Origin: Allosphingosinicella sp.
Lineage (GTDB): Bacteria > Pseudomonadota > Alphaproteobacteria > Sphingomonadales > Sphingomonadaceae
Assembly: GCA_030447665.1 (NCBI GenBank)
Contig: JAUJOJ010000008.1
Location: 1-51,879 of the forward strand
DNA: 51,879 nt
Reading direction: 5' to 3'
Position numbers and translations under genes: made by a program. Below the pieces are notes generated by a model, which was not told the DNA's origin, ran no database searches, and saw only the letters and a program-made list of their open reading frames with translations. Shown in pieces: positions 34,713 to 43,384 of this stretch; position 1 is the first letter of the stretch; each line of letters begins with the position of its first letter.

Positions 34713-34901
34713 TCGCCGCCCAATGTAGGCGATGATCCCCGCGGGGCAACGCAGATCGGCCTGCGAGCCCCGCGGCTTTCCCGAACGGCGAAACCATCCT
34801 CAGCATGCTTCGGCTCCGGGGCCGCCGGGGCTTTGCAGGATCTTAACCCTCACCTCCTAAAAGGCAGGTTGAGAATGTCCTGGTCTGGCGAGGAGCATGG
34901 G

Positions 34902-35388
34902 ATGAGCATCGTCTGCTCGGTCATCGGGCACAAAGCTTCCAGTGCAACCGTCTGGAATCGCGGTCATCATTTCAGCACCTGCAGGCGGTGCGGCGCGGAT
35001 CTCGTCGAGTCCGAGGATGATCGGTGGATCACGCCGCCGGCAGGCTACCGCATCGTCCGCAAGCAGCCCAAGCTTGCTCCCGAAACCTCGGCGCAGCCCG
35101 CCTCGAGCCTGCCGAGCCTGCCCATCGAGCCTGCCGAGCCTGCCGACGAAGCCTGCCGAGCCGGCCGCGCTCGCCAACCCTGCCGAGCCGAACAGCGTGT
35201 GGGAAGCGGTCCGAGATCCCGAGCCAATCAGCCCGCTGCAGGAGAAGCGGGCGCGGCCCGACCGGCGTGTCGAACAGAACGGCTCCCTCCCCGCCTCCCT
35301 CGCCGGCGTGGACCGCCGCCGTGAAGCTCGGCGCAAGTCGAACGGCAATTTTCAGCCGCGCCGGCGGAAGGGACTGCTCGCTCAGTAA
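34902..35388 (+). pseudogene. small Cys/His protein with low-complexity tail, apparent frameshift
   Basis: ATG 34902 is backed by GAGGAG; an in-frame ATG at 34875 is less likely. The first 60 residues look real: MSIVCSVIGHKASSATVWNR, then GHHFSTCRRCGADLVESEDD, with a possible zinc site. A repeat of GAGCCTGCC follows (35105-35170); there the sensible reading moves to a second frame (ANPAEPNSVWEAVRDPEPIS, ending PRRRKGLLAQ at 35388). Either the repeat length is wrong or the gene is broken. A third frame runs beyond but has no support. Confidence 0.5.
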
Positions 35389-35492
35389 GAGCGACATCTT
35401 CACCTTTGAACAGCAGCTGCCGGCTTCAAAGCGGCTTGCGGGCACCCGGAACGTCTGGGACACGGAAAGTCTGGTGCGCCCGTCCGTCAAGG

Positions 35493-35850
35493 CTAGAGCA
35501 CTTCCCGAAAAAGTGGGAACCATTAAGTAGGTTGCCATGCCCCCCGGGCATGGCTGCGCAGTCCGGGGACTGCGCACCTACTCAATTTTCGGCCGGGAAT
35601 GATCAGGTACGGATGAGCAGGTGCGACCTTCCCCGAAGGTCGCAGCCGCGCCCGGGAGGCGCGGCGGCCGGCTCATCCCCAGGCAATCGGTAGCCATGCC
35701 GATTGCATGGCGACCTGATCATCTCCAGACATTGATCTGGAGCCTTTCTGATCCGACAAGGATCAGCAGGTCGCCATGTCCCCCCGGACATGGCTGCGGC
35801 CTGCGGGGCAGGCCGCACCTGCTGATTCCGCCTTGTCGGGAAAGGCTTCA
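35493..35850. repeat. composite hairpin element, expanded form with three inserted modules
   Basis: Scaffold as at 23969-24110 (opposite strand): TAGAGCACTTCCCGAAAAAG at the start, CTCCAGA/TCTGGAG at 35723-35742 and GAGCCTTTC...GGGAAAGGCTT at the end. Three places hold added palindromic DNA: 35527-35581 (outer stem GTAGGT/ACCTAC), 35600-35721 (TGATCAGGT/ACCTGATCA enclosing GGATGAGC/GCTCATCC) and 35762-35826 (ATCAGCAGGT/ACCTGCTGAT). Modules one and three each contain two inner hairpins: GCCATG...CATGGC and TGCG...CGCA. Confidence 0.85.
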
Positions 35851-35881
35851 GGGGGACCTGCGGGCAGAGGGAGTGCTTGGG

Positions 35882-36766
35882 ATGTCGAAATTGCTGGCGG
35901 CTGTTGAGCTGGGCGGCACCAAAGTCCTGGCCGCAATTGCAACGGATCCGCTGAACCCGCTGCGGCGCACGCGCATCGCGACGGAGGACCCTGCAGGGAC
36001 GTTGGCTCTGGTCGCCACCTTCTTTGACGAGGCGAAGGCCGAATTCGGTGCTCCCGCGGCTTTGGGGATCGCTTCCTTCGGGCCGATCGGCATCCGCCGC
36101 GGATCGTCCGATTGGGGCCGGATGGGACGCACCACCAAGCCGCGCTGGCAAGGCGCCGACGTGGCGGGCGTTCTGGCGGCGCGGCTGGGCTGCCCGCTGA
36201 ACCTCGATACGGACGTGAACGGAGCTGCAATTGCCGAGGCCCGCTGGGGTGCGGGCCGCGGGCTCGGCAACATCGCCTACCTCACCGTCGGCACCGGTAT
36301 CGGCGGCGGCCTGGTGGTTGAGGGACGCCCGGTTCACGGCGCGCTGCATCCGGAAATGGGCCATGTCCGGCTGCAACGCCATCCGGAGGACGACCAGGCG
36401 AGCCAGTGCACCTTCCATCCTGACTGTGCCGAGGGGCTGGCCTCTGGCCTCGCGATCATGGCGCGGTTCGGTCACAGCCTCGCCGAACTCGCGCCGGACC
36501 ACCCGTTTCGCGCCATCCTCGCCGATTATCTCGGCCAGCTCTGTGCAACCCTCGTGCTCATCGCCAGCCCTGAACGGATCGTAATCGGCGGCGGCGTGAT
36601 GACAGGGGGCGGGCTTCACGCAGCCATCGAAAAGGCGATGTCGAAGCGCCTCGGGGGCTATTTGGAGCCGCCAAGCGCCGAGGGCGGCGCCTTTATCGTT
36701 CCCCCGGCCCTCGGCGATCATGCCGGCCTCGCCGGCGGCTTTGCCTTGGCGCAAGACCTTCTGTAG
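35882..36766 (+). CDS. ROK-family fructokinase
   Basis: 294 aa. ROK sugar kinase: AVELGGTKVLAAI is the ATP-binding start, GIASFGPIGI, then VGTGIGGGLVVEGR and HPEMGHVRLQRH, with the zinc motif CTFHPDCAEGLASG. The closeness to mannose-6-phosphate isomerase and the shape of family members (fructokinase/mannokinase) suggest fructose or mannose as substrate. Start ATG 35882 has AGAGGGAG at about nine bases. The isomerase gene begins ten bases after its stop, so the two are co-transcribed. Confidence 0.9.
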   Translation: MSKLLAAVELGGTKVLAAIATDPLNPLRRTRIATEDPAGTLALVATFFDEAKAEFGAPAALGIASFGPIGIRRGSSDWGRMGRTTKPRWQGADVAGVLAARLGCPLNLDTDVNGAAIAEARWGAGRGLGNIAYLTVGTGIGGGLVVEGRPVHGALHPEMGHVRLQRHPEDDQASQCTFHPDCAEGLASGLAIMARFGHSLAELAPDHPFRAILADYLGQLCATLVLIASPERIVIGGGVMTGGGLHAAIEKAMSKRLGGYLEPPSAEGGAFIVPPALGDHAGLAGGFALAQDLL

Positions 36767-36775
36767 GCGAGGCCC

Positions 36776-37618
36776 ATGGCCGCTGTGCAGCTCATCGCAA
36801 AACAGGTGGAGAAGATCTGGGGCCGCCGGGACCTGCCGGAGATGTTCGGCGGCTATTACCGAGGCGGCGAGCCGCTCGGCGAGATCTGGTACGAACATCC
36901 GGACGGCCGCGACGGCGAGTTGCTGGTCAAATATCTGTTCACCTCCGAGAAGTTGTCGATCCAGGTCCACCCGAATGACGAGGAGGCGGCGCGCGCGGGC
37001 CACAAGCGCGGCAAAGACGAGGCCTGGATCGTGCTGAGGGCTGAGCCGGGCGCGGTGATCGGCATCGGCCTTCGGGAGCGCGTCGGCAGGGAGGCGCTGA
37101 CGCGTGCGGCGCTGGACGGCGCGATCGAGGACCTGCTCGACTGGCGCCCCGCGGTGGAGGGAGACATCTATTATTCGCCGGCCGGGACGATCCACGCGCT
37201 TGGGCCCGGCCTGGCGCTGATCGAGATCCAGCAGAATGCGGATCTGACTTACCGGCTTTACGATTACGGCCGCCCGCGCGAGCTGCATCTCGACGCGGGC
37301 GTGGCGGTGTCGAACGCAGAGCCGTACGTCTCGCCGGTCCAGGCCTACTTGCGCGCCGACGGCCGCGAGATACTGGCCGAAGGCCAGGCGTTCGTGCTGG
37401 AGCGCTGGCACGGGGCGGTGTCCGGAATGTTGCTTCCTGAGCCGCAGCGCCCGCTCTGGCTGGTGCCCGTCAGCGGGAGGGGCCGGATCGCCGGCGCACC
37501 GCTGGAGCCCGGCAGCGCTTGGCTGGTCGAGGGTGCCGAGCCGATCGTCCTGGACGAGGCATCCGAGTTGCTGGTCGCCTATCCCGGAGCTGCGGTGCGC
37601 GAGACGATGCTCGGCTGA
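36776..37618 (+). CDS. manA: type I mannose-6-phosphate isomerase
   Basis: 280 aa; interconverts mannose-6-phosphate and fructose-6-phosphate. Metal-site residues are visible in SIQVHPNDEEAARAGH (Gln and His), KDEAW (Glu) and PAGTIHALG (His); the N-terminus reads IAKQVEKIWGRRDLPEMF. The length matches the short, bacterial type I proteins. With the ROK kinase upstream it forms a small mannose/fructose catabolic unit. The 3' end overlaps the convergent GH36 gene by 40 bases. Confidence 0.93.
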   Translation: MAAVQLIAKQVEKIWGRRDLPEMFGGYYRGGEPLGEIWYEHPDGRDGELLVKYLFTSEKLSIQVHPNDEEAARAGHKRGKDEAWIVLRAEPGAVIGIGLRERVGREALTRAALDGAIEDLLDWRPAVEGDIYYSPAGTIHALGPGLALIEIQQNADLTYRLYDYGRPRELHLDAGVAVSNAEPYVSPVQAYLRADGREILAEGQAFVLERWHGAVSGMLLPEPQRPLWLVPVSGRGRIAGAPLEPGSAWLVEGAEPIVLDEASELLVAYPGAAVRETMLG

Positions 37619-38979
37619 GCCCAGCGGGCGAGCGGGTCGTCCGGCCGCTCCACCACCAGCCGCGAGCCGTGCGGCGGGAGCTCGCCCGTCTCGCCTGCAG
37701 CGACAGGTGATCCTGAGATGTTGAACAGGTTGAGCAAAGTCGACCTGTCAGGCCGCCGCACCCGTTGCACGATGGGCAGCGTGTCCGCGCCGAGCTCAAC
37801 GAATTCGGAGCGTAGCTGGCGCTCGCGCAGAAGGGCGGCGAACAGCTCCGCTCGCTCCTCGCTGAGCTCGTCAAGTTTGTCGCTCGTCATCAACACGCCT
37901 CCAGCAAGGCCGGCGAACAGGGCGAGAGAGCGGACCTGATCGTCGCTCAGGTCGTGGAAGCGGCTCCGGAGCAGGATGCAGTCGGGATCGGCCTGCCAGA
38001 GGATGCCCGATCCATGGTTGCGGGTGAGCTGATCGCGCAGCAGGCTCTCCGCTGAATAGTCGCCGTGCCACGATATGCCGATATCACGGCCGATGCGGAC
38101 CGCGTCCACCAACCCCACCGATGCCCATAACGGACAGCCACAGCCGAGCAGGACCGCGTCGCCGACCTCCTCCCGGATCGCCGAGACCATGCGGCGCCAG
38201 ATCGCGACGCGCGACAGGCCGCTCTGGTGCCAGCGCGCCTCGTCAGGCCCGTATTCGCTGCCGAACAGCATAAAGTCCGTCTTGAAGTAGCGGCATCCCC
38301 AGTCACGGCGCCAAGTCCGGAAGACGCTGCGGATATAGGCTTCCGCGTCGGGGTGCGTGACATCGAGGATGTAATATTCCTCGCTCCTTTTATGCCAGCG
38401 AAACTCGCCGTAGAATTTCATGTGCGCGATCGGCGCGCCGCTCTCACGGCTCCTCACCACCCAGTCAGGGTGCTGGGCGTAGAGCCGGCTGCGGTTGCCG
38501 ACCATCAGCGGTGCGATCCAAAGGCCGGGTGTGAAGCCTGCCGCCTCCACATCGGCGAGCAGCGGCTTCATGCCGCGCGGAAATTGCGGCTTCACATCGA
38601 GCCAGTCACCCATTTCTGGCGTGAAGCCGTCGTCAATCTGGAAGATATCCAGGGGCACTTGCTGCGCGTCGCGGAAGGCGGCGGCGGCGGCGAGGTGCTC
38701 CATGATCGCGGCCTCGTCGATGGCCGCGTAGAGGCTGTACCAGGAGCACCAGCCGGTAATCCTCCGCTCCGGCACGCGCGGCGCGAGCGGTGAGTCCGCC
38801 GCCACGACCCTGGACCAGGCGCGTAGCGTCTCCTCGACGTCCTCGCCCTCCGCCAGAACCAGCGGTTCGGCGGAAATGGTGCCGTCGTGTGGCACCCGGT
38901 CCCACAGAGTTTCGACGTCGATCGTCGGGGATTCGGCGCTGCCGGCGCCGTGTGCTGATGCCCTTGCATAATTATGCAT
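37579..38979 (-). CDS. GH36-type alpha-galactosidase, N-terminal domain missing
   Basis: The catalytic barrel of family GH36 is complete: ITGWCSWYSLYAAIDEAAIM, IFQIDDGFTPEMGDW, LWIAPLMVGNRSRLY, the nucleophile region CRYFKTDFMLFG and the GCGCPLWASVGLVDAVRIG block. Family members carry about 250 further N-terminal residues (a beta-sandwich); here the frame meets the argC operator instead. ATG 38979 is one of several possible starts (39000 and 39021 also), all without a ribosome site. It looks like a 5'-truncated gene next to an acquired arg cluster. Function would be release of alpha-galactosyl units, if expressed. Confidence 0.75.
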   Translation of the reverse strand: MHNYARASAHGAGSAESPTIDVETLWDRVPHDGTISAEPLVLAEGEDVEETLRAWSRVVAADSPLAPRVPERRITGWCSWYSLYAAIDEAAIMEHLAAAAAFRDAQQVPLDIFQIDDGFTPEMGDWLDVKPQFPRGMKPLLADVEAAGFTPGLWIAPLMVGNRSRLYAQHPDWVVRSRESGAPIAHMKFYGEFRWHKRSEEYYILDVTHPDAEAYIRSVFRTWRRDWGCRYFKTDFMLFGSEYGPDEARWHQSGLSRVAIWRRMVSAIREEVGDAVLLGCGCPLWASVGLVDAVRIGRDIGISWHGDYSAESLLRDQLTRNHGSGILWQADPDCILLRSRFHDLSDDQVRSLALFAGLAGGVLMTSDKLDELSEERAELFAALLRERQLRSEFVELGADTLPIVQRVRRPDRSTLLNLFNISGSPVAAGETGELPPHGSRLVVERPDDPLARWAQPSIVSRTAAPG

Positions 38980-39000
38980 AAACATGCATATGATATGCAT
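38965..39000 (+). promoter_or_regulatory. tandem ARG-box-like operators of the arg operon
   Basis: Two palindromes: TGCATAATTATGCA (38965-38978) and ATGCATAT-g-ATATGCAT (38984-39000). Their centres are 20.5 bases apart. E. coli ARG boxes (TGAAT-N4-ATTCA) occur as pairs 21 bases apart, so the fit is close. They touch the argC start, and argR lies in the same cluster. Confidence 0.7.
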
Positions 39001-40003
39001 GGAAGCTGCAGTAGCGATCATGGGTGCATCCGGTTTTGTCGGTGGGGAGCTTTTACGGCTCCTGGCGGGACACGGCTCCCTTCGCCCCGTGCGGCTCTTC
39101 GGCGACTCACAGGCGGGTCTGCCGCTCGAAAGCGTGCATCCGCACCTTGCCGCAGCATATTCATCAGTCTCGATCGAACGGTTCGATCCCGCGCTTCTGG
39201 AGGGTATCGACCTTATCTTTGCGGCGCTCCCGCACGGAGAGTCCCAGAAAATCGCACCTGAGATCCTCGGCCGCGGGATCGCGCTGGTCGATCTCGGCGC
39301 CGATTTCCGGCTGCGCGACCCGGAGTTGTACCGGACCTGGTATGGCGAACCGCACCTCGCCCCGGATCTGCTCGACCGCTTCGTCTACGGCATCCCTGAA
39401 CTCCATCGCGAGCGGATCAGGCAGGCAGGCGCAGTCGCGGCAGCCGGCTGCTATCCGACTGCTGCCATCCTGGCGCTGAAGCCGCTCATGGAATTGCTCC
39501 AACCGGGCAGCCTCGTCATCGATGCCTCTTCGGGCGTCAGCGGCGCCGGCAGGGCCGCCAAGGAAGCGACGGCGTTCAACACCGTTTCGGAATCCTTCTC
39601 CGCTTACGGGCTCCTCTCGCATCGGCACACCGCGGAAATGGAGGCGAGCCTCGGGACGGAACTGCTGTTCACGCCGCACCTCGCGCCGATGAACCGCGGC
39701 ATCCTCGCCACCTGCTACGCTCAGGCGAAGGGGCCCTGCGACCCCCTCGAAGTGCTGCGGGAGGCCTATGCGGACGAGCCGTTCGTCCATGTCACCGACC
39801 AGCCGCCCGCGACCAAATGGACGCTCGGCTCGAACACCGCCCAAGTCACCGCCCGCTACGATCAGCGGACCGGGCGCGTGCTCGCCATCTCCGCTCTCGA
39901 CAATCTCGTCAAAGGAGCCGCCGGACAGATGATCCAGTGCGCAAATCTCATGCTCGGCTTCAACGAAGCCGCCGGGCTTCCGCTGTGCGGGGTCTATCCA
40001 TGA
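38999..40003 (+). CDS. argC: N-acetyl-gamma-glutamyl-phosphate reductase
   Basis: 334 aa; NADPH-dependent reduction of N-acetylglutamyl phosphate, the third step to ornithine. Rossmann start AVAIMGASGFVGGELLRLL; the active Cys lies in AAAGCYPTAAI; the conserved HRHTAEMEA and HLAPMNRG blocks follow. ATG 38999 is used; an ATG at 38984 in frame is possible, and no clear ribosome site precedes either because the operator occupies that DNA. Its stop overlaps the argJ start (ATGA). Confidence 0.95.
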   Translation: MEAAVAIMGASGFVGGELLRLLAGHGSLRPVRLFGDSQAGLPLESVHPHLAAAYSSVSIERFDPALLEGIDLIFAALPHGESQKIAPEILGRGIALVDLGADFRLRDPELYRTWYGEPHLAPDLLDRFVYGIPELHRERIRQAGAVAAAGCYPTAAILALKPLMELLQPGSLVIDASSGVSGAGRAAKEATAFNTVSESFSAYGLLSHRHTAEMEASLGTELLFTPHLAPMNRGILATCYAQAKGPCDPLEVLREAYADEPFVHVTDQPPATKWTLGSNTAQVTARYDQRTGRVLAISALDNLVKGAAGQMIQCANLMLGFNEAAGLPLCGVYP

Positions 40004-41160
40004 GCGTCACCGCCGCCGAAGGGTTCGTCGCGTCGGGATGCCATGCCGGCATCAAGAAGCGGCGCCACGATATGGCCCTGCTCGCCACGGACGATCGTCG
40101 CCCCGTCGCCTGCGCGGCCGTCTTCACGCAGAACAAATTCCCTGCCCCGCCGGTCGAGCTCGACCGCCGGCGGCTCGCTGAGAACGGCGGAAAGTCGGCC
40201 GCGATCATCGTCAATTCGGGCAACGCCAATGCGGGCACCGGCGCGGCCGGTTACGGCGATGCCCGCGCGATGACCGCCGCCGCCGCCGAGGCGCTGGGGA
40301 TCGGCGAGGACGATGTGCTGGTCTGCTCCACCGGCATCATCGGCACGCCGCTGCCGATGGAAGTGATCCTCAAAGCGACGCCAAAGCTTGCGAAGACGCT
40401 CTCGGCAGAGGGCGCGGAGAATGCCGCAAGAGGCATCCTCACGACCGACCACAAGACCAAGCAGGTGGTTGTGAAGGGATCCGGTTTCACGCTGGGCGGA
40501 ATGGCCAAGGGCTGCGGCATGATCGCGCCCAATATGGCGACCATGCTGGCCTTCCTCACCACCGATGCCGATGTCTCTGCTGAGGAAATGCAGGCCATTC
40601 TTCGCGAGGCGTCGGACCGCAGCTTCAACACCCTCAACGTCGACGGCGCGACCTCGACCAACGACACCGCGATCCTGCTCGCCTCTGGCCGCCGAGGTCG
40701 TGCGGATCTCAATGAGTTCGCGGATGCAGTGCATCGCGCCTGCGAGGATCTGACGCTGCAGATGGCGCGCGATGCCGAGGGAATGACCAAGATGGTGATG
40801 CTCCGCGTCACCGGCGCGATGAGCGATGCCGAGGCGCGCGCGGCGGCCAAGACCATCGCCGAGAACAACCTCGTCAAATGCTCCTGGTACGGCGAGGACC
40901 CCTATTGGGGGCGCCTTTTGGCCGCCGCAGGCTCGGCGGGGGTGGCGTTCGAGCCGGAAAAATCGAGCGTCGCCTATGGCGGGACCATCGTTTCACGCGG
41001 CGGGACGCATGCCGACCATGATGGGGAGGCGGTGCGGAGCCACCTGAAGGAGGAGCGGATCGACATCGAAGTGGCGCTCGGACTGGGATCCGGCACGGCC
41101 CGGATGATCGGCATCGACCTGGGCCCCGGCTACATCAAAGAGAATAGCAGGACCTCATGA
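40000..41160 (+). CDS. argJ: glutamate N-acetyltransferase / amino-acid acetyltransferase
   Basis: 386 aa; recycles the acetyl group from acetylornithine to glutamate. The self-cleavage site is in MIAPNMATMLAFL (the Thr of MATML becomes the nucleophile of the beta chain). Also visible: IKKRRHDMALLATDD, IIVNSGNANAGTG and the C-terminal KCSWYGEDPYWGR. ATG 40000 overlaps the argC stop; the frame is open upstream but within argC. Its own stop overlaps argB. Confidence 0.96.
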   Translation: MSVTAAEGFVASGCHAGIKKRRHDMALLATDDRRPVACAAVFTQNKFPAPPVELDRRRLAENGGKSAAIIVNSGNANAGTGAAGYGDARAMTAAAAEALGIGEDDVLVCSTGIIGTPLPMEVILKATPKLAKTLSAEGAENAARGILTTDHKTKQVVVKGSGFTLGGMAKGCGMIAPNMATMLAFLTTDADVSAEEMQAILREASDRSFNTLNVDGATSTNDTAILLASGRRGRADLNEFADAVHRACEDLTLQMARDAEGMTKMVMLRVTGAMSDAEARAAAKTIAENNLVKCSWYGEDPYWGRLLAAAGSAGVAFEPEKSSVAYGGTIVSRGGTHADHDGEAVRSHLKEERIDIEVALGLGSGTARMIGIDLGPGYIKENSRTS

Positions 41161-42047
41161 GCCCGAGCGACACGGCACGCATCCTTATCCAAGCGCTGCC
41201 CTATATCCGCCGCTTCGCGGGCAAGGCCGTGGTCGTGAAACTGGGCGGCGCGGCGATCGATGCGGAGCTGGACCGCGCGCTTGCGCAGGACGTGCTCCTG
41301 CTCCGGAGCGTCGGCGTGCGCGTCGTGCTGGTCCATGGCGGCGGGCCGCAGGTCGACTCGATGATGCGGCGCATGGGCAAGGAGCCGGAATTCCGCGACG
41401 GCCTTCGCGTCACCGACGCCGAGACGCTGGAAATCGTCCGCATGGTCCTGGTCGGCAAGATCAACCGCGATCTCGTCGCAACGATCAACCGGGAGGCGCT
41501 CGACGAGCCGGTGGCGGTCGGCGTCTCGGGAGAGGATGCGGGGCTGCTCACCGTCACTCCCAAAGCCGCGATGCTCGGCTTTGTCGGCGATGTCTCCCAT
41601 GTTCGCGCCCTTGTGCTGCACCGGCTGCTGGAGGAAGGGCTCGCGCCGGTCGTCTCGACGATCGGCGCGGACGAGACGGGACAGCCCTACAATATCAACG
41701 CCGACGAGGCCGCGCGCGCGATCGCCGCGGCAATGGGCGCGGAAAAGATCGTCTACCTCACCGCGGCGCCCGGCCTGCTCGAGGATGTGAATGACCCCTC
41801 CTCGCTCGTTCCTCGCCTGACCTCGGCCGAGCTTCGCGCGCGGATCCAACATGGCGATACGGCCGCCCCGGGCCGGATCACCGTCAGCGCCGGCATGATT
41901 CCGAAGCTTCGCGCCTGCGCCGACGCCGTGGACGCCGGCGTCGGCACCGCGCATATCATCGACGGGCGCGTGCCCCACGCGCTCCTGATCGAGCTTCTCA
42001 CCGACGAGGGCATCGGGACGATGGTGAAGAAGGAGCCAAGCTGGTGA
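41157..42047 (+). CDS. argB: acetylglutamate kinase
   Basis: 296 aa; phosphorylates N-acetylglutamate. Motifs: VVVKLGGAAIDAEL, VLVHGGGPQVDSMMRRMG, then INRDLVATIN and the feedback-type C-terminus ITVSAGMIPKLRACADAVDA. The N-terminal helix (LIQALPYIRRF) typical of arginine-inhibited kinases is present, so the enzyme may be feedback-controlled. ATG 41157 overlaps the argJ stop, and the stop overlaps the argF start. Confidence 0.96.
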   Translation: MSPSDTARILIQALPYIRRFAGKAVVVKLGGAAIDAELDRALAQDVLLLRSVGVRVVLVHGGGPQVDSMMRRMGKEPEFRDGLRVTDAETLEIVRMVLVGKINRDLVATINREALDEPVAVGVSGEDAGLLTVTPKAAMLGFVGDVSHVRALVLHRLLEEGLAPVVSTIGADETGQPYNINADEAARAIAAAMGAEKIVYLTAAPGLLEDVNDPSSLVPRLTSAELRARIQHGDTAAPGRITVSAGMIPKLRACADAVDAGVGTAHIIDGRVPHALLIELLTDEGIGTMVKKEPSW

Positions 42048-42910
42048 GCGATCTCCTTTCCATCCGCGATCTCCGCCGCGAGGCGCTGCTCGACATCCTC
42101 GCGCTGTCGGAGCGGACCGACCTCGGTCGCCCGCTCGCAGGCAAGGGAGCCGCGCTCTATTTCCAGAAGCCGAGCGCCCGCACCCGCAACTCGATGGAGA
42201 TGGCGGTGGTGCAGCTTGGCGGACACCCGGTTCATATCCAGAAGGACGAGGTCGGTCTCGGCAGCCGCGAGACGGCGGAAGACGTCGCCCGCACGCTGGA
42301 ATGCTACCATGCTCTCATCGCGGCGCGCGTGACGGAGCATGGGCTGCTGGAGCAGATGGCCGTCGCCGCCGAGGTCCCGGTGCTGAACATGCTTTCAAAC
42401 AGCGACCACCCGCTCCAGGCGCTTGCGGATCTCCTGACGGTGAAGCAGCTTCTGGGCAGGCTCGAGGGCGCGCGGATCGCCTATATCGGCGATGCCAACA
42501 ATGTCTGCCGCTCGCTTGCGGAGGGCTGCGCCCTGGCGGGGGCGGAATTGAGGATTGCCAGCCCCGAAGGCTATGGCCTTCCCGATCCGCCCTCCGGAGT
42601 GCGCCAGTTCACCGATCCCAAGGAGGCCGCCCGGGGGGCCGAGATCGTCTATACGGACGTGTGGGTTTCGATGGGACAGGACGGACAGACCGAGACGCGC
42701 CGCCAGGCGCTCGCTGCCTATCAAGTCGATGCCCGCCTGATGAGGGCATGCGGCGAGGCCTGGTTCCTCCACTGCCTTCCCGCCCGGCGCGGCGAGGAGG
42801 TGACGGACGAGGTGATCGACGGACCCCGCAGCGCCATTTGGCGGCAGGCGAAGAACCGCATGCACACTGCGCGAGGCGCGATGGCCTGGATGCTGGGAGT
42901 GCGGCCATGA
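42044..42910 (+). CDS. argF: ornithine carbamoyltransferase
   Basis: 288 aa, GTG start overlapping argB. Carbamoyl-phosphate site is FQKPSARTRNSMEMA, with SARTR in place of STRTR, as in many Gram-positive and some other enzymes; NMLSNSDHPLQALAD and FLHCLPARRGEEV bind ornithine. Somewhat shorter than the 305-310 aa common in proteobacteria. Order argB-argF-argR is unusual for the group (see findings). ATG of argR overlaps its stop. Confidence 0.93.
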   Translation: MSDLLSIRDLRREALLDILALSERTDLGRPLAGKGAALYFQKPSARTRNSMEMAVVQLGGHPVHIQKDEVGLGSRETAEDVARTLECYHALIAARVTEHGLLEQMAVAAEVPVLNMLSNSDHPLQALADLLTVKQLLGRLEGARIAYIGDANNVCRSLAEGCALAGAELRIASPEGYGLPDPPSGVRQFTDPKEAARGAEIVYTDVWVSMGQDGQTETRRQALAAYQVDARLMRACGEAWFLHCLPARRGEEVTDEVIDGPRSAIWRQAKNRMHTARGAMAWMLGVRP

Positions 42911-43374
42911 CCGACACCCGCGCACGGCGCCAGAAAGCGATCGCGGACCTCATCCGTGCGGGATCGCTCGGCAGCCAGGAAGAGCTGACCGCACGGCTGG
43001 CCGAGCTCGGCTTCGCGGTGACCCAGGCGACCGTCTCCCGCGACCTCGATCAAATGGGTGCCGTCAAGGTGAAGCGTGGCGGGACCATTGCTTATGCACT
43101 GCCCGAGCAGATCGGCGACAGCGACTGGGCCGTCTCCCGGCTCGAGCGCATCCTCGGCGAATGGGTGCAGTCGGTCGAAGCGGCCGGCAACATGATCGTG
43201 ATGAAGACGCCGCCGGGCTCGGCGCATCTCGTCGGCCTGGCGCTCGACCAAGCCAAGCTGCCGGAGATTGCCGGAACCGTGTGCGGCGACGACACCTTGT
43301 TCCTCGTCATGCGCGACGGGGTGAATACGCGCCAGATCGCCGATCGTTTTCGGGGACTGAGCGGAAGAAGATAG
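42907..43374 (+). CDS. argR: arginine repressor
   Basis: 155 aa. The N-terminal winged helix reads [20 protein letters not shown], then [20 protein letters not shown]; the C-terminal arginine-binding hexamer domain contains [34 protein letters not shown]. It probably binds the two ARG-box-like sites before argC and represses the operon when arginine is high. ArgR is uncommon in alphaproteobacteria. Start ATG 42907 overlaps the argF stop. Confidence 0.93.
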   Translation: MTDTRARRQKAIADLIRAGSLGSQEELTARLAELGFAVTQATVSRDLDQMGAVKVKRGGTIAYALPEQIGDSDWAVSRLERILGEWVQSVEAAGNMIVMKTPPGSAHLVGLALDQAKLPEIAGTVCGDDTLFLVMRDGVNTRQIADRFRGLSGRR

Positions 43375-43384
43375 GAAAGCCTCG

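Noticed and set aside
35389..35492. Continuation of the Cys/His protein in a third frame
   Set aside because: The frame has no support beyond being open and runs into the hairpin element.
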